A DNA stretch of 64,000 nt, taken from NCBI GenBank assembly GCA_027494165.1, contig JAOSJM010000005.1, positions 992,001-1,056,000 on the forward strand, in the 5' to 3' direction. Under the pieces are notes generated by a model. The model was given only the letters and a program-made list of their open reading frames with translations, was not told the DNA's origin and ran no database searches. This DNA comes from Acidimicrobiia bacterium. GTDB lineage: Bacteria; Actinomycetota; Acidimicrobiia; IMCC26256; JAOSJM01. A program made the translations under genes and the position numbers. The stretch's first letter is position 1; each line of letters begins with the position of its first letter. Shown here piece after piece: positions 40,612 through 50,585 of this stretch.

Positions 40612-41772
40612 ATGCCGGGGGCGCTCGACGGGGTGAGGATCCTCGACCTCTCCTGGGGGATCGCCGGTCCCCTCGGGGTGCTCCTGCTCGCCGAGCAGGG
40701 CGCCGACGTGGTGAAGGTCGAGCCGCCGGGCGGCGACCCGTTCCGGGCCTACTCCGGCTACCACGTGTGGAACCGCAGCCGGCGGTCGGTCACCGTCGAC
40801 CTCAAGGCGCCCGAGGGGCTCGAGGCCTTCGGGCGGCTGGCGGCCACGGCCGACGTGCTCGTCGAGAGCTTCCGGCCCGGGGTCGCCGACCGCCTCGGGA
40901 TCGGCTACGAGGAGCTCCACGACCGCCTCCCCCGGCTCGTCTACTGCTCGGTGCCCGCCTACCCCCCGGGACACCGCCTGGCCGGCCGGCCGGGCTACGA
41001 CGCCCTGGTCCAGGCCGCCTCGGGCCAGCAGTGGGAGCAGCCCGGCTGGCGGATGGGCCCCATCTTCCTCCACATGCCCATGCCGAGCATGGGGGCGGTC
41101 TTCCTGGTCCCCGCCGGCATCGTCGCCGCCCTGTTCGCCCGGGAGCGGACCGGGCGCGGCCAGCACGTCCAGACCTCGCTCCTCCAGGGCGCGTTCGCCT
41201 ACACGACCCAGATCTGGCAGCAGGTCGAGAAGGCGAAGGCGCCCTTCCACGACCTCATGGGGAAGTCCTACCCGCCCGGCATCCACCAGCAGTTCGTGTT
41301 CGAGTGCGCGGACGGCGAGTGGGTCCACACGTCGGTCATGAGCGGCCTCACGCCGACGAAGAGCCAGGACGAGATCCTGGGGCTCCCCGACGCGCCCGAC
41401 CCGTTCACGTTCATGGCCATGGCGCCCGAGGAGCGCGAGGAGATCAACCGCCGGCGTCGGGAGGCCTACCGGCGCCACGACCGTGACGCGCTGGTGAAGG
41501 AGCTCCAGGCCCACCATCACGCCGTCGAGGCGATCGTCCCCATGGAGGAGGCGTTCCGGCACCCGCAGCTCGTCGCCAACGGCATGGTCGCCGAGGTCGA
41601 CGACCCGGTCCTCGGACCCACGACCCAGGTCGGGGTGCCCATCAACCTGCTGGGCACCCCGGGCGCCATCCGGGGCCCCCAGCCCGCGGCCGGCCAGCAC
41701 AACGCCGAGATCTGGGGCGAGCTCGGCTACTCCCCGTCCGACGTCACCGCCTTCACCGGCGGCGAGCGCTGA
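40612..41772 (+). CDS. Class III (CaiB/BaiF-type) CoA transferase 1
   Basis: A 386-aa family III CoA transferase, moving CoA between carboxylic acids via an aspartyl intermediate. Typical segments are LDGVRILDLSWGIAGPLGVLLLAEQGADVVKVEPPGGD, SVTVDLKAPEGLEAF, ESFRPGVADRLGIGYEEL and ERTGRGQHVQTSLLQGA. It is followed 9 bp later by a second member of the family, and the two may form one operon or act on related substrates such as fatty, bile-type or aromatic acids. No frame interruptions. Confidence 0.9.
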   Translation: MPGALDGVRILDLSWGIAGPLGVLLLAEQGADVVKVEPPGGDPFRAYSGYHVWNRSRRSVTVDLKAPEGLEAFGRLAATADVLVESFRPGVADRLGIGYEELHDRLPRLVYCSVPAYPPGHRLAGRPGYDALVQAASGQQWEQPGWRMGPIFLHMPMPSMGAVFLVPAGIVAALFARERTGRGQHVQTSLLQGAFAYTTQIWQQVEKAKAPFHDLMGKSYPPGIHQQFVFECADGEWVHTSVMSGLTPTKSQDEILGLPDAPDPFTFMAMAPEEREEINRRRREAYRRHDRDALVKELQAHHHAVEAIVPMEEAFRHPQLVANGMVAEVDDPVLGPTTQVGVPINLLGTPGAIRGPQPAAGQHNAEIWGELGYSPSDVTAFTGGER

Positions 41773-41781
41773 GGAGGCCCG

Positions 41782-42990
41782 ATGTTCGCGCTGGACGGAG
41801 TCCGGGTCCTCGACTTCGGGCAGTACCTCGCGGGCCCCTTCGGCCCCATGATCCTGGCCGACCTCGGAGCCGACGTGATCAAGGTCGAACCGGTGACCGG
41901 CGACGGCATGCGCATGGGCAAGCCGTTCTTCGGCTGCCAGCGGGGCAAGCGGGCCATCGCGGTCAACGTCAAGGACCCCGAAGGCCTCCGGGTCGCCCAC
42001 GACCTGATCCGCCGGTCCGACGTCGTCCACCACAACATGACGGCGGGAGTGGCCGCGAGGCTCGGGCTCGACTACGAGGCGTGCAAGGCCGTGCGGCCCG
42101 ACATCGTGTACTGCAACACGTGGGCCTACGGCCTCGAGGGACCGCTCGCCCACTTCGGCGGGCTCGACCCGCTGTACCAGGCCGCGTGCGGCCTGGAGTA
42201 CGAGGCCGGGGCGGTCGCCGAGGGGAACCCGCCGCTGTACTACCGGTTCGGGATGACCGACACGGCCAACGCGATGCTCTCGGTCGTCGGGGTGCTCCTC
42301 GCCCTGTACCACCGGCAGCGGACCGGCGAGAGCCAGGAGCTGTGGACCAGCCTGCTGGACGGCGCCGCCGTGTTCAGCTCCGACGCGCTCCTGGCCGGGG
42401 GGGAGCCGGTCCCCCGCCCGAGGCTCGACCGGGGCCAGCACGGCGTCGACGCCTGCTACCGGCTGTACGGGACCCAGGACGGCTGGATCCAGGTCGCCGC
42501 GGTGACCGACGCGCAGTGGACGGCCCTGTGCGGCGCGCTGGGGTCCCCCGAGCTCGCCGAGGACCCCCGCTTCTCGACCGCCAACGCGCGCCGCGAGCAC
42601 CGCCACCAGCTCGAGGCCCTCCTCGAGCCCCGGTTCCGGGGCCGGACGTCGGTCTCCTGGGGGCACGTGCTCGACGACGCGGGCGTGCCCAACGAGATCC
42701 CCGTCGACACGGTGGGCGGTGAGCTCGCCCTCTGGGACGACGACAACGTCCGCCTCGGCCTCGTGGCCGAGTACGAGCACCCCGTGATGGGGCTCATGCG
42801 GCAGTTCGGGCACCTGATCCACTTCTCGGAGACGCCGGGCCGGGTCGAGAGCCCCCCTCCGCTCTGCGGCCAGCACACCCGCGAGATCCTCACCTGGCTG
42901 GGCTACGAGCCGGACCGGATCGCCGACCTCGAGGAACAGGGCGTCGTCTACCAGGCCGACGAGCGCTACACGGAGCGCTTCGTCCTGTGA
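41782..42990 (+). CDS. Class III (CaiB/BaiF-type) CoA transferase 2
   Basis: A 402-aa paralogue of the preceding gene. It shows LDGVRVLDFGQYLAGPFGPMILADLGADVIKVEPVTGD, AIAVNVKDPEGLRVAHDLI, DVVHHNMTAGVAARLGLDY and RQRTGESQELWTSLLDGA. GAGGAGG sits 5-11 nt before the ATG. The two proteins differ clearly in the middle part, suggesting distinct subunits or substrates rather than recent duplication. Confidence 0.9.
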   Translation: MFALDGVRVLDFGQYLAGPFGPMILADLGADVIKVEPVTGDGMRMGKPFFGCQRGKRAIAVNVKDPEGLRVAHDLIRRSDVVHHNMTAGVAARLGLDYEACKAVRPDIVYCNTWAYGLEGPLAHFGGLDPLYQAACGLEYEAGAVAEGNPPLYYRFGMTDTANAMLSVVGVLLALYHRQRTGESQELWTSLLDGAAVFSSDALLAGGEPVPRPRLDRGQHGVDACYRLYGTQDGWIQVAAVTDAQWTALCGALGSPELAEDPRFSTANARREHRHQLEALLEPRFRGRTSVSWGHVLDDAGVPNEIPVDTVGGELALWDDDNVRLGLVAEYEHPVMGLMRQFGHLIHFSETPGRVESPPPLCGQHTREILTWLGYEPDRIADLEEQGVVYQADERYTERFVL

Positions 42991-43067
42991 CGAGGCGCTG
43001 ACGGACCCGGCGGGGCACGCCCCTGACCCCGGGCGCCGCCGATGCCGGCCCTCGCCCGGGGGCGGCG

Positions 43068-43073
43068 TACAGT
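43068..43073 (+). promoter_or_regulatory. -10 box upstream of ctaA
   Basis: TACAGT lies 10 nt before the ATG at 43084, so the leader would be very short or absent. Confidence 0.4.
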
Positions 43074-43083
43074 CCGTGATCGC

Positions 43084-44073
43084 ATGGAGGACAGGTCGGT
43101 CCCGCTCACGTCGCGGGCCGGGCCCCGCGAGTCGAGGTTCGGGCGCCTCGCGCTGACCACGCTCGTCGCCACCCTCTCGCTCGTGGCGGTCGGCGGGCTC
43201 ACGCGCGGGAGCGGCAGCGGCTACGGGTGCGAGGACCGGTGGCCGCTCTGCGAGGACGGTGCCCTCGGAGGGCTGCTGCCCCGGGCCGAGTACCACATGG
43301 TCGTCGAGTGGACCCACCGGTGGGTCGCCGCGATCGTGGGCCTGCTGGCCCTGGCGCTCGCCTGGTCGGCCTGGCGTCACCACCGCCACGACCGTCGGAT
43401 CGTGGTCCCGGCCGTGGCCGCGGTGGGCGTCATCGGCTTCCAGGCCTGGATCGGCCGGATGGTCGTGGCGGAGGATCTCGACGCCGACCTCGTGGCGCTC
43501 CACCTGGCCACCGCCATGATCGTGGTGGCCCTCCTCACCGCCGTGCTGGTCCACGCCCTCCCCCGCTGGGACGCGCCTCCCCCGGGCCGGGCCTGGGTGG
43601 CGTGGGTCGGGGCCGGGGCCCTGAGCGCCTACGCGCTCCTGATCCTCGGGTCGATGGTCCACAACGAGTACGTCGGTGGGTGGCCCCTCGTCGGTGACGA
43701 GCTGGTCCCCGACCTCGAGAGCCGGACGGTGGCGATCCACTTCTTCCACCGTCTCGCCGCGGCCGGGGTGCTCGTCTTCCTCGCCGCGCTGGCCGTGGCC
43801 GCCCGGCGCCGCCGCCGTCCTCGGGGCGAGACGCGCCTCCTCGACGTGGCCCTGGCCGGGATCCTCGTCAACGTCGGGCTCGGGGCGGCCCACGTGTTCA
43901 CCGAGGTGACGTCGAGCGCGCTCGTGATCACGCACCTCGCCGTGGCCTCCGTCGTGTGGGCCGCCCTGGTGGCGGCGACGCTGCTGGCCCGGCGGGCCGA
44001 GGTCGACACCCCGGCCGGCGGACCCGACCGCCGCGCCGCCGCCGTCGCCGACGTCCCCGCGCCGTCGGCCTGA
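43084..44073 (+). CDS. ctaA: Heme A synthase, COX15/CtaA family
   Basis: A 329-aa integral membrane protein with eight predicted helices. It oxidises the C8 methyl of heme O to give heme A for cytochrome c oxidase. The family [20 protein letters not shown] loop is present, with the paired cysteines in the first extracytoplasmic loop typical of actinobacterial and Bacillus-type enzymes. Conserved His residues lie in [38 protein letters not shown] and [11 protein letters not shown]. Other cytochrome oxidase biogenesis genes are not in the window. Confidence 0.9.
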   Translation: MEDRSVPLTSRAGPRESRFGRLALTTLVATLSLVAVGGLTRGSGSGYGCEDRWPLCEDGALGGLLPRAEYHMVVEWTHRWVAAIVGLLALALAWSAWRHHRHDRRIVVPAVAAVGVIGFQAWIGRMVVAEDLDADLVALHLATAMIVVALLTAVLVHALPRWDAPPPGRAWVAWVGAGALSAYALLILGSMVHNEYVGGWPLVGDELVPDLESRTVAIHFFHRLAAAGVLVFLAALAVAARRRRRPRGETRLLDVALAGILVNVGLGAAHVFTEVTSSALVITHLAVASVVWAALVAATLLARRAEVDTPAGGPDRRAAAVADVPAPSA

Positions 44074-44119
44074 CCCCCCGCTACCCTCCCGCCGGGAGAG
44101 ACCCTGGAGGGAGGCGGAC

Positions 44120-44428
44120 ATGATCGCTGCGTTCTCGGTCACACCGCTCGGGGCGGGTGACTCGGTCGGCGACCTCGTCGCGGAGGCGGTCCGGGTCGTG
44201 CGGGACAGCGGCCTGCCCAGCGAGACGAACGCCATGTTCACCAACGTCGAGGGCGAGTGGGACGAGGTGATGCACGTGGTCCGCGGCTGCGTGGACGCCG
44301 TGCTCGCCGCGGGCGCCCCCCGGGTGAGCGTGGTGATGAAGCTCGACGTGCGCCCGGGCGTCGAGGACGCGCTCCACCGGAAGGTCGCGTCGGTCGAGCG
44401 CCGCCTCGAGGGGCCCCCGTGGAGCTGA
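44120..44428 (+). CDS. MTH1187/YkoF-type thiamine-binding protein
   Basis: A 102-aa ferredoxin-like fold protein of the family that binds thiamine or its HMP precursor. Family segments are [52 protein letters not shown] and [24 protein letters not shown] box at 44092-44097 and GGAGGGAGG before the ATG mark a leadered start. The next gene begins inside its last codons. Confidence 0.87.
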   Translation: MIAAFSVTPLGAGDSVGDLVAEAVRVVRDSGLPSETNAMFTNVEGEWDEVMHVVRGCVDAVLAAGAPRVSVVMKLDVRPGVEDALHRKVASVERRLEGPPWS

Positions 44429-44700
44429 ACGAGCTCCAGGCCCTCATGGAGCGGACCTACGGCGAGCGCGACCGGGCCCGGGGGTCGGCCGCCACCGTCG
44501 CCTGGCTCGCCGAGGAGCTCGGCGAGCTGGCCCGGGCGGTCCGCAAGGGGTCGCGCGACGACCAGGTCCACGAGCTGGGCGACGTGCTCGCCTGGCTGGC
44601 CTCGCTGGCCGCGCAGCTCGGCATCCCGCTGGAGGAGGCCGCGGCCCGCTACCGCGACGGGTGCCCGCGCTGCGGCCGGCGCCCCTGCTCCTGTCCCTGA
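44419..44700 (+). CDS. MazG-like nucleotide pyrophosphohydrolase-fold protein
   Basis: A 93-aa helical protein with the MazG-type metal-binding pattern [16 protein letters not shown] and later [14 protein letters not shown], the ExxE...ExxD arrangement for magnesium. Members hydrolyse noncanonical or regulatory nucleotides. The C-terminus carries [11 protein letters not shown], a possible small zinc site unusual for such a short protein. GTG 44419 overlaps the end of the thiamine-binding gene by 10 bp, so both are probably co-translated. Confidence 0.78.
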   Translation: MELNELQALMERTYGERDRARGSAATVAWLAEELGELARAVRKGSRDDQVHELGDVLAWLASLAAQLGIPLEEAAARYRDGCPRCGRRPCSCP

Positions 44701-44728
44701 GGACGGGCGCGCATCGGAGCCTCCGACG

Positions 44729-44734
44729 TAACCT
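44729..44734 (+). promoter_or_regulatory. -10 box, leaderless start of second acyl-CoA ligase gene
   Basis: TAACCT lies 8 nt before the ATG at 44743. Confidence 0.5.
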
Positions 44735-44742
44735 CACGACCC

Positions 44743-46319
44743 ATGTCCGACTTCAACTTCGCCCGGGTCTGGCGCGGCCTCGCCGACGTCGTGCCCGGGC
44801 GGGAGGCCGTCGTCTGCGGCTCCCGGCGCCTCACCTACGAGACCTTCGCGGAGCGCTCCGCCCGTCTCGCCTCGTGCCTCCACGCGGCCGGGCTGCGCCC
44901 CGGCCACAAGGTGGCGATCGACCTCGTCAACACCCCCGAGTACCTCGAGACGTTCTACGCCGCGCTGCGACTCGGTGCCGTCCCCGTGAACGTCAACTAC
45001 CGCTACACCGCCGACGAGCTGCGATACGTCCTCCAGAACAGCGACGCCCGGGCCCTGGTCCACGGCCCGGAGCTGGCCGGCCCGGTCCACGAGGCGGTCG
45101 CCGCGCTCCGGGCCGGCGACCGGCCGGTGATCGTCCTCGCCACCGGCGCCCCGTACGAGGAGGCCCTCGCCGCCGCCGAGCCGACCGGGGCGTGGCAGCG
45201 ACACGAACCCTCTGGTGACGACCTGATCTTCCTCTACACCGGCGGGACCACGGGCCATCCCAAGGGCGTCATGTGGCGCAACGACGACCTGTACGTCTCG
45301 CTCTGGCAGATGGCCCGACCCGGCACCGAGCCCCCGACCCGTTGGCGGCGGCCCGGGCCGGCAAGCGGGCCGGGACCGCGCTGCCCGCCTGCCCGCTCAT
45401 GCACGGCACGGGGCTCTTCATCGCGCTGGCCACGCTCGCCGGCGGGGGAACGGTCGTCCTCGTGGACCGGGCCCACCTCGACCCGGCCGGCATCTGGCAG
45501 ACCGTGCAGGACGAGGCGGTCGAGGTCCTCACGATCGTCGGCGACGCCTTCGCCCGCCCGCTCCTCGCCGCGCTCGACGCGGAGCCCGGGCGGTGGGACC
45601 TCACGTCCCTGAGGGCGATCACGTCCTCGGGCGTGACCTGGAGCCCCGACACGAAGCGGGGCCTCCTCGCCCACCTCCCCCGGGTCACGCTCCTGGACTC
45701 CCTCGGGGCCTCCGAGGCGATGATGACGCGCAGCGCGACCCGGGCCGGCAGCGATATCGCCCCGGCTCGCTTCGCCGTGAACGACCGGCTGAAGGTCTTC
45801 GGCGAGGGCGACCGCGAGGTGATCCCCGGGAGCGGGGAGGTCGGCCTCGTGGCCGTGGGCGGCCGGGTGCCGATCGGCTACTACAAGGACGAGGCCAGGT
45901 CGGCGACGGTGTTCCGCACCATCGGCGACGTCCGCTACTCGATCCCCGGCGACTACGCGACCGTGGAGACCGACGGCACGATCCGCCTGCTGGGGCGGGG
46001 CTCGGCGTGCATCAACACCGGGGGGGAGAAGGTGTACCCCGAGGAGGTCGAGTTGCTCCTGCGCTCCCACCCGGGCGTGTTCGACTGCGTCGTCCTCGGC
46101 ATCCCCGACGAGCGGTTCGGGGAGCGAGTGGTGGCGGTGGTGGCGCCCCGCCCCGGCCACGACCTCGACGAGTCCGGACTCGAGGCGTTCTGCCGGGGCC
46201 GCCTGGCCGGCTACAAGCGACCACGGGCCTTCGTGCTCCTCGACGACCTGGGCCGGTCCGCGGCCGGGAAGGCCGACTACGCCCGCCTCCGCCGGCTCGT
46301 GCTCGACCGGATGGCATGA
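44743..46319 (+). CDS. AMP-dependent acyl-CoA synthetase (frameshifted)
   Basis: About 525 aa when repaired, of the ANL superfamily. ATP loop LIFLYTGGTTGHPKGVMW, acceptor segment TLLDSLGASEAMM, hinge region GDYATVETDGTIRLLGRGSACINTGGEKVYPEEVE, and C-terminal lysine in RSAAGKADYARLR. One lost C in the run at 45331-45335 breaks the frame; repair gives EPPDPLAAARAGK. It differs from the ligase at 36277 in the adenylate motif, so substrates probably differ. Its stop overlaps the next ATG (ATGA). Confidence 0.88.
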
Positions 46320-49082
46320 CCCGGGGGCCGGCGGGCTGGCGCCAGGCCCGCCCGATGCTGGCCGGCCCGCTCCGGACGCTGGTCACCGGCCAGATCCTGG
46401 GCCAGGGCGGGGACGGCTTCGCCCAGATCGCGTTCGCCCAGGTCGTGCTGTTCGAGGCCGGGCGGGGCGCGACCCCGTGGGAGATCACGAAGCTGCTCAC
46501 GGTCACCCTGCTCCCCTTCTCGCTCGTCGGACCGTTCGCGGGCGTCGTGATCGACCGGTGGGACCGCCGCCGGACCATGGTGACCGTGTCGCTGTTCCGG
46601 GTGGTCCTCGTGCTGCTCGCGCTCGGCGTCCTCGTGACGGACTCGCAGGCCCCGGCGTACGTCGGGGTGGTCCTCCTCCTCTCGTCGTCCCGGTTCGTGC
46701 TCGCGGCGAAGGGGGCCGCCCTGCCCCGGACCGTCCCCGCCGGGGCCGACCTCGTCACGGCCAACGCGGTCTCCTCGGTGGCCGGGCTGCTGGCGGCGTT
46801 CCTCGGCGCGGTCGTCGGCTCGACCTTCGTCGCCGTCGCCCCGGCGGCCGGGTTCGTGGTGGCCGGGACCTGCTACCTGGGAGCCGCGACCCGGTTCCGG
46901 CGGCTCCCGCCGGTCGGGGGCGGCGAGGCGCCGGCCCCGCTGATCGCGGGCCTGCGCCGGGTGACGGTCGAGCTGGTCGAGGGACTGACGACGGTGGCCA
47001 CCGTCCCGACGGTCCGGCGTCCGCTCGTCGCGGTGTGGGGCCACCGGTTCCTGCTCGGGGCCGGGTTCGTCGTGCTCGTCCTCATCGCCGACGAGCGGTA
47101 CTCGCTCGAGGCGCCGGGCTACGGGCTCGCCCTGGCCGTGACGGGCGTGGCGGCCTTCGGCGGCACGGTGGCCGCACCGGTCCTGGCCCACCGCTTCCGG
47201 CGCCGCGCGCTGCTCCCCCCCGCCTACCTCGTGTCGGCCCTGGCCGCGCTCCTCGCCGGGTTCCGTCCCTCGCTCGTCGGGCTCGTGGCCGGCCTGGGCG
47301 CGGTCGCCTTCGCCTTCCAGGTGCTGAAGGTGGTGGTCGACGCCCTCGTGCAGGACGCCGCCGACGACCGGGTCCGGGGTCGGGTCTTCGCGGCCTACGA
47401 CGTGCTCTACAACGTCGCCTTCGTCGTGGCCGGGCTCGCGCTCGTCCCGCTCTGGGAGCCCGAGCGCGACCACCTCCTGCTGTGGTGGCTGGCGGCCGGG
47501 TTCGCGATCGGCGGCCTGCTCCTGGCCCGCTCGCTGCGGACCTGGCCCTTCGAGCCCCACCCCGGTCCGGCACCGGCTCCCGGTCCACGGCGCTGGTGGT
47601 GGCGCGCGGGCGCGCTCGTGCTCGGAGCCCTCCCGGCCCTGGCCTTCCCCGAGCCGGCGCTCTCCTGGCTGGGCTTCGTGGGCGTGGTCCCGCTGCTGTT
47701 GCTCGTGGCGGGCGCCCCGTCCACCCGGGAGGCGGCGTGGCGGGCCTGGCTCGGCGCCGCCGGCCTCGTGCTCGCCTGCACGTACTGGCTGATCCCCAAC
47801 ATCGGCCCGTTCGAGTTGCTGCTGGCCGCCGGGCTCGGCGCGCTGCTCGTCCCCTCGGTGCTGCTCGCCCGCTCGCTCGTCACCGGTCCGCCCACCGCGT
47901 CACGGCTGGTGCTCGCGGTCGTGCTGGCGCCGTGCGCCTGGGTCGCCGCCGAGTACGTGCGGTCTTGGCAGAGCCTCGGCGGGCCGTGGGCTCTCCTGGG
48001 CGCCAGCCAGTGGAACGAGCGGTCGGTGCTCGCGCTCGCCTCGCTCGGCGGGGTGTGGCTCGTGAGCCTCCTGCTGGCCGCCGTCAACGTCGCGGTGGCC
48101 GCCGCGCTCGTACCGCGACGCCCGTGGCGCCATCGCGCTGCGGCGCTGCTGGTCGCCGGGGTCCTCGTCGCGGCCTCCGTCGCCTACGGGACCCTGCGGC
48201 CCGACCCCCGGCCTCGGGCACCGTCCGCGTGGCCGGCGTGCAGCCGGGGTGGTCCGCGGGCCGGAGCGCCGCTTCGAGGCGAACCACGCGGCGACGCTCG
48301 AGCTCGCCGGGACGGCACCCGATCTCGTCGTGTGGGGGGAGAGCAGCATCGGGTTCGACATCGACGAGCGCCCGGACCTCACCGACCGCGTCGCCGAGGC
48401 CTCCCGGGCCGTCGGGGCCGACGTCCTCGTGAACGTGGACGCCCGGAGGGGGGAGGGCGGGATCTTCAAGTCCTCGGTGCTCGTCGGTCCCGACGGCCCG
48501 GACGGACGGTACGACAAGATGCGCCTCGTCCCCTTCGGTGAGTACATCCCGCTGCGTCCGGTCCTGGGCTGGCTGTCCGGCATCACCGAGGCCGCCGGGG
48601 AGGACCGCCGCCGGGGCGACGGGCTCGTGGTCCTCGGGACGGACGGGCTGGCGATCGGACCGCTGGTCTGCTTCGAGTCGAGCTTCCCCGACCTCTCGCG
48701 CCACCTCGCCCGCACGGGCGCCGACCTCGTCGTCGTGCAGTCCTCGACGTCGACCTTCCAGGAGAGCTGGGCGCCCGAGCAGCACGCCAGCCTCGCCGCG
48801 CTGCGAGCCGTCGAGACGGGCCGCCCCGTCGTGCACGCCACGCTCACCGGCGTGTCCGCGGCCTTCGACGCCCGGGGCCGCCGCCTGCTGTGGATGGGGA
48901 CGGACGAGCGGGGGACGTGGGAGGTGACGCTGCCGCGGTCCCGGGAGACCACGCCGTTCGTGCGGATGGGCGACTGGGTCCCCCTCGGGGCACTCGGCGC
49001 GCTCCTGCTCGCCGCGATCACGGCCGCCCTGCGCGCGGGCCGGCGCACCCTCCCCGTCCCGACCGCCCCCGACGCCGGCTGA
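46316..49082 (+). CDS. lnt: MFS transporter fused to apolipoprotein N-acyltransferase (two frameshifts)
   Basis: About 922 aa when repaired. Residues 1 to about 415 are a twelve-helix major-facilitator domain (LVTGQILGQGGDGFAQIA, FAGVVIDRWDRRRTM, LLPPAYLVSALAALLAGF). After a proline-rich linker an Lnt domain starts near residue 425: membrane helices, then a nitrilase-type catalytic domain with Glu676 (VWGESS), Lys735 (YDKMRLVPFGEY) and Cys786 (VCFESSFPD). Lnt adds the third acyl chain to lipoproteins. The fusion itself reads through in one uninterrupted frame; the two lost bases are later, near 48208 and 48255, just before the catalytic domain. Confidence 0.87.
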
Positions 49083-49113
49083 GGTCGTCCCGGCGTCGCG
49101 AGCCCGACCCGCC

Positions 49114-50445
49114 TCAGGGCGCGGGGACCCGCAGGTGCTCGCGGAACCAGTCACGCGCGAGCGCCGCCGCCTGCTCGAGGGTGCCGGGCTCCTCGAACAG
49201 GTGGGTCGCGCCCGGAACGACGTCGAGGCGGTTCTCGCAGACCAGCATCCGCTGGGCCCGGCGGTTGAGGTCGAGCACGACGTCGTCGTGGCCGCCGACG
49301 ATCAGGAGGGTGGGGGCCCGGACCCGGGCGAGGTGCTCGGCGGCCAGGTCGGGACGGCCCCCTCGCGACACCACCGCCATGACCGAGGGGTCGTCGGCTG
49401 CGGCCCACAGCGCGGCGGCCGCGCCGGTGCTGGCCCCGAAGTACCCGACCGGCAGGCTGCCCTCGGGCTCGTGGCGCGCCCACTCGCGGGCGGCCCCGAG
49501 ACGCTCGGCGAGAGCCGGGACGTCGAACACGTTGGCCCGGTCGGCCGCCTCCACGGGGGTCAGGAGGTCGAACAGCAGCGTGGCCAGCCCGGCCTCGTGG
49601 AGGACGTCGGCGACGAACCGGTTGCGCGGGCTGAGCCGGCTGCTGCCACTGCCGTGGGCGAAGATCACGAGCCCGGTCACCGCGGCCGGGGTGCGGAGCG
49701 AGCCCGGGAGGTGCACCGGCCCCACCGGGACGGAGACCTCGCGCTCCCCGGGTGGATCGTCCCCCGGACCCGGTTCCACCGGGCCCTCCCCGACGTGCTC
49801 GCGGGGAGGCGTCCAGGCCGCCGCCTCGCCGAGCAGCCGGACGACCTCGTCGTCGGTGGTCTGGGCGAAGTCGTCGTACCAGAGGCCGATCGCCATCAGG
49901 TCGGCGTGGACCTCCAGGCAGACGACCTCGTCTGCCTCCCGGGACAGCATCTGGACGGTGTCGGGCGCGCCGACCGGCACCGCGAGGACGACCCGTCCGG
50001 CGCCCAGCCGCCGGAGGCACCCGATCGCGGCCCGCGCCGTGCCCCCGGTGGCGAGCCCGTCGTCCACGAGGACGACCGTGCGCCCTGCGAGGTCGTGCGG
50101 GGGAAGGTCGCCCCGGAACCGGGCGACCCTCCGTTCGAGCTCGGCCCGCTCCCGGGCCTCGATCCGGGCCAGCTCCTCCTCGGAGACCCCCGACATCGCC
50201 ACGAGCTCCTCGTTGAGGACCCGGACGCCTCGCTCCGCGATCGCCCCCAGCCCCAGCTCGGGCTGGTACGGCACGCCGAGCTTCCGGACCCCGAGGACGT
50301 CGAGCGGCGCCTTCAGGGCCCGGGCCACCTCGAACGCCACCGGGACCCCGCCCCGCGGGAGACCGACGACGACCGGGTGCTCGGCCGCCAGGGGCTCGAG
50401 TCGCTCGGCGAGCCGCCGGCCCGCGTCACGCCGGTCACGGAACAT
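49114..50445 (-). CDS. Phosphoribosyltransferase-dienelactone hydrolase-like fusion protein
   Basis: A 443-aa two-domain protein. The N-terminal phosphoribosyltransferase domain has VVVGLPRGGVPVAFEVARAL and the PRPP loop VVLVDDGLATGGTA. After a Pro/Gly linker near residues 215-235 an alpha/beta-hydrolase domain follows with nucleophile Ser in YFGASTGAAAAL and C-terminal His in GATHLFEEPG. Similar fusions occur in mycobacteria, some in the dormancy regulon, with uncertain function. TAGGCT about 38 nt upstream is a possible -10. It is convergent with the MFS-Lnt gene. Confidence 0.85.
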   Translation of the reverse strand: MFRDRRDAGRRLAERLEPLAAEHPVVVGLPRGGVPVAFEVARALKAPLDVLGVRKLGVPYQPELGLGAIAERGVRVLNEELVAMSGVSEEELARIEARERAELERRVARFRGDLPPHDLAGRTVVLVDDGLATGGTARAAIGCLRRLGAGRVVLAVPVGAPDTVQMLSREADEVVCLEVHADLMAIGLWYDDFAQTTDDEVVRLLGEAAAWTPPREHVGEGPVEPGPGDDPPGEREVSVPVGPVHLPGSLRTPAAVTGLVIFAHGSGSSRLSPRNRFVADVLHEAGLATLLFDLLTPVEAADRANVFDVPALAERLGAAREWARHEPEGSLPVGYFGASTGAAAALWAAADDPSVMAVVSRGGRPDLAAEHLARVRAPTLLIVGGHDDVVLDLNRRAQRMLVCENRLDVVPGATHLFEEPGTLEQAAALARDWFREHLRVPAP

Positions 50446-50585
50446 CCCACCCCCTCGGCTCGCGGCAACCGGAGCCGGCTCGCGAGCCTACGGTTCCAGC
50501 CAAGCACAATCGGGCCGCCACCACGAGGGGCCATGGTCCCCGCCCACGCGGTCGGCGGTCCCTCCGCCGCTTCGTGCCCGCCCCC

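Noticed and set aside
40402..44571. Very long minus-strand open frame opposite the CoA transferase, ctaA and following genes
   Set aside because: Same reason: antisense shadow of several recognisable plus-strand genes.
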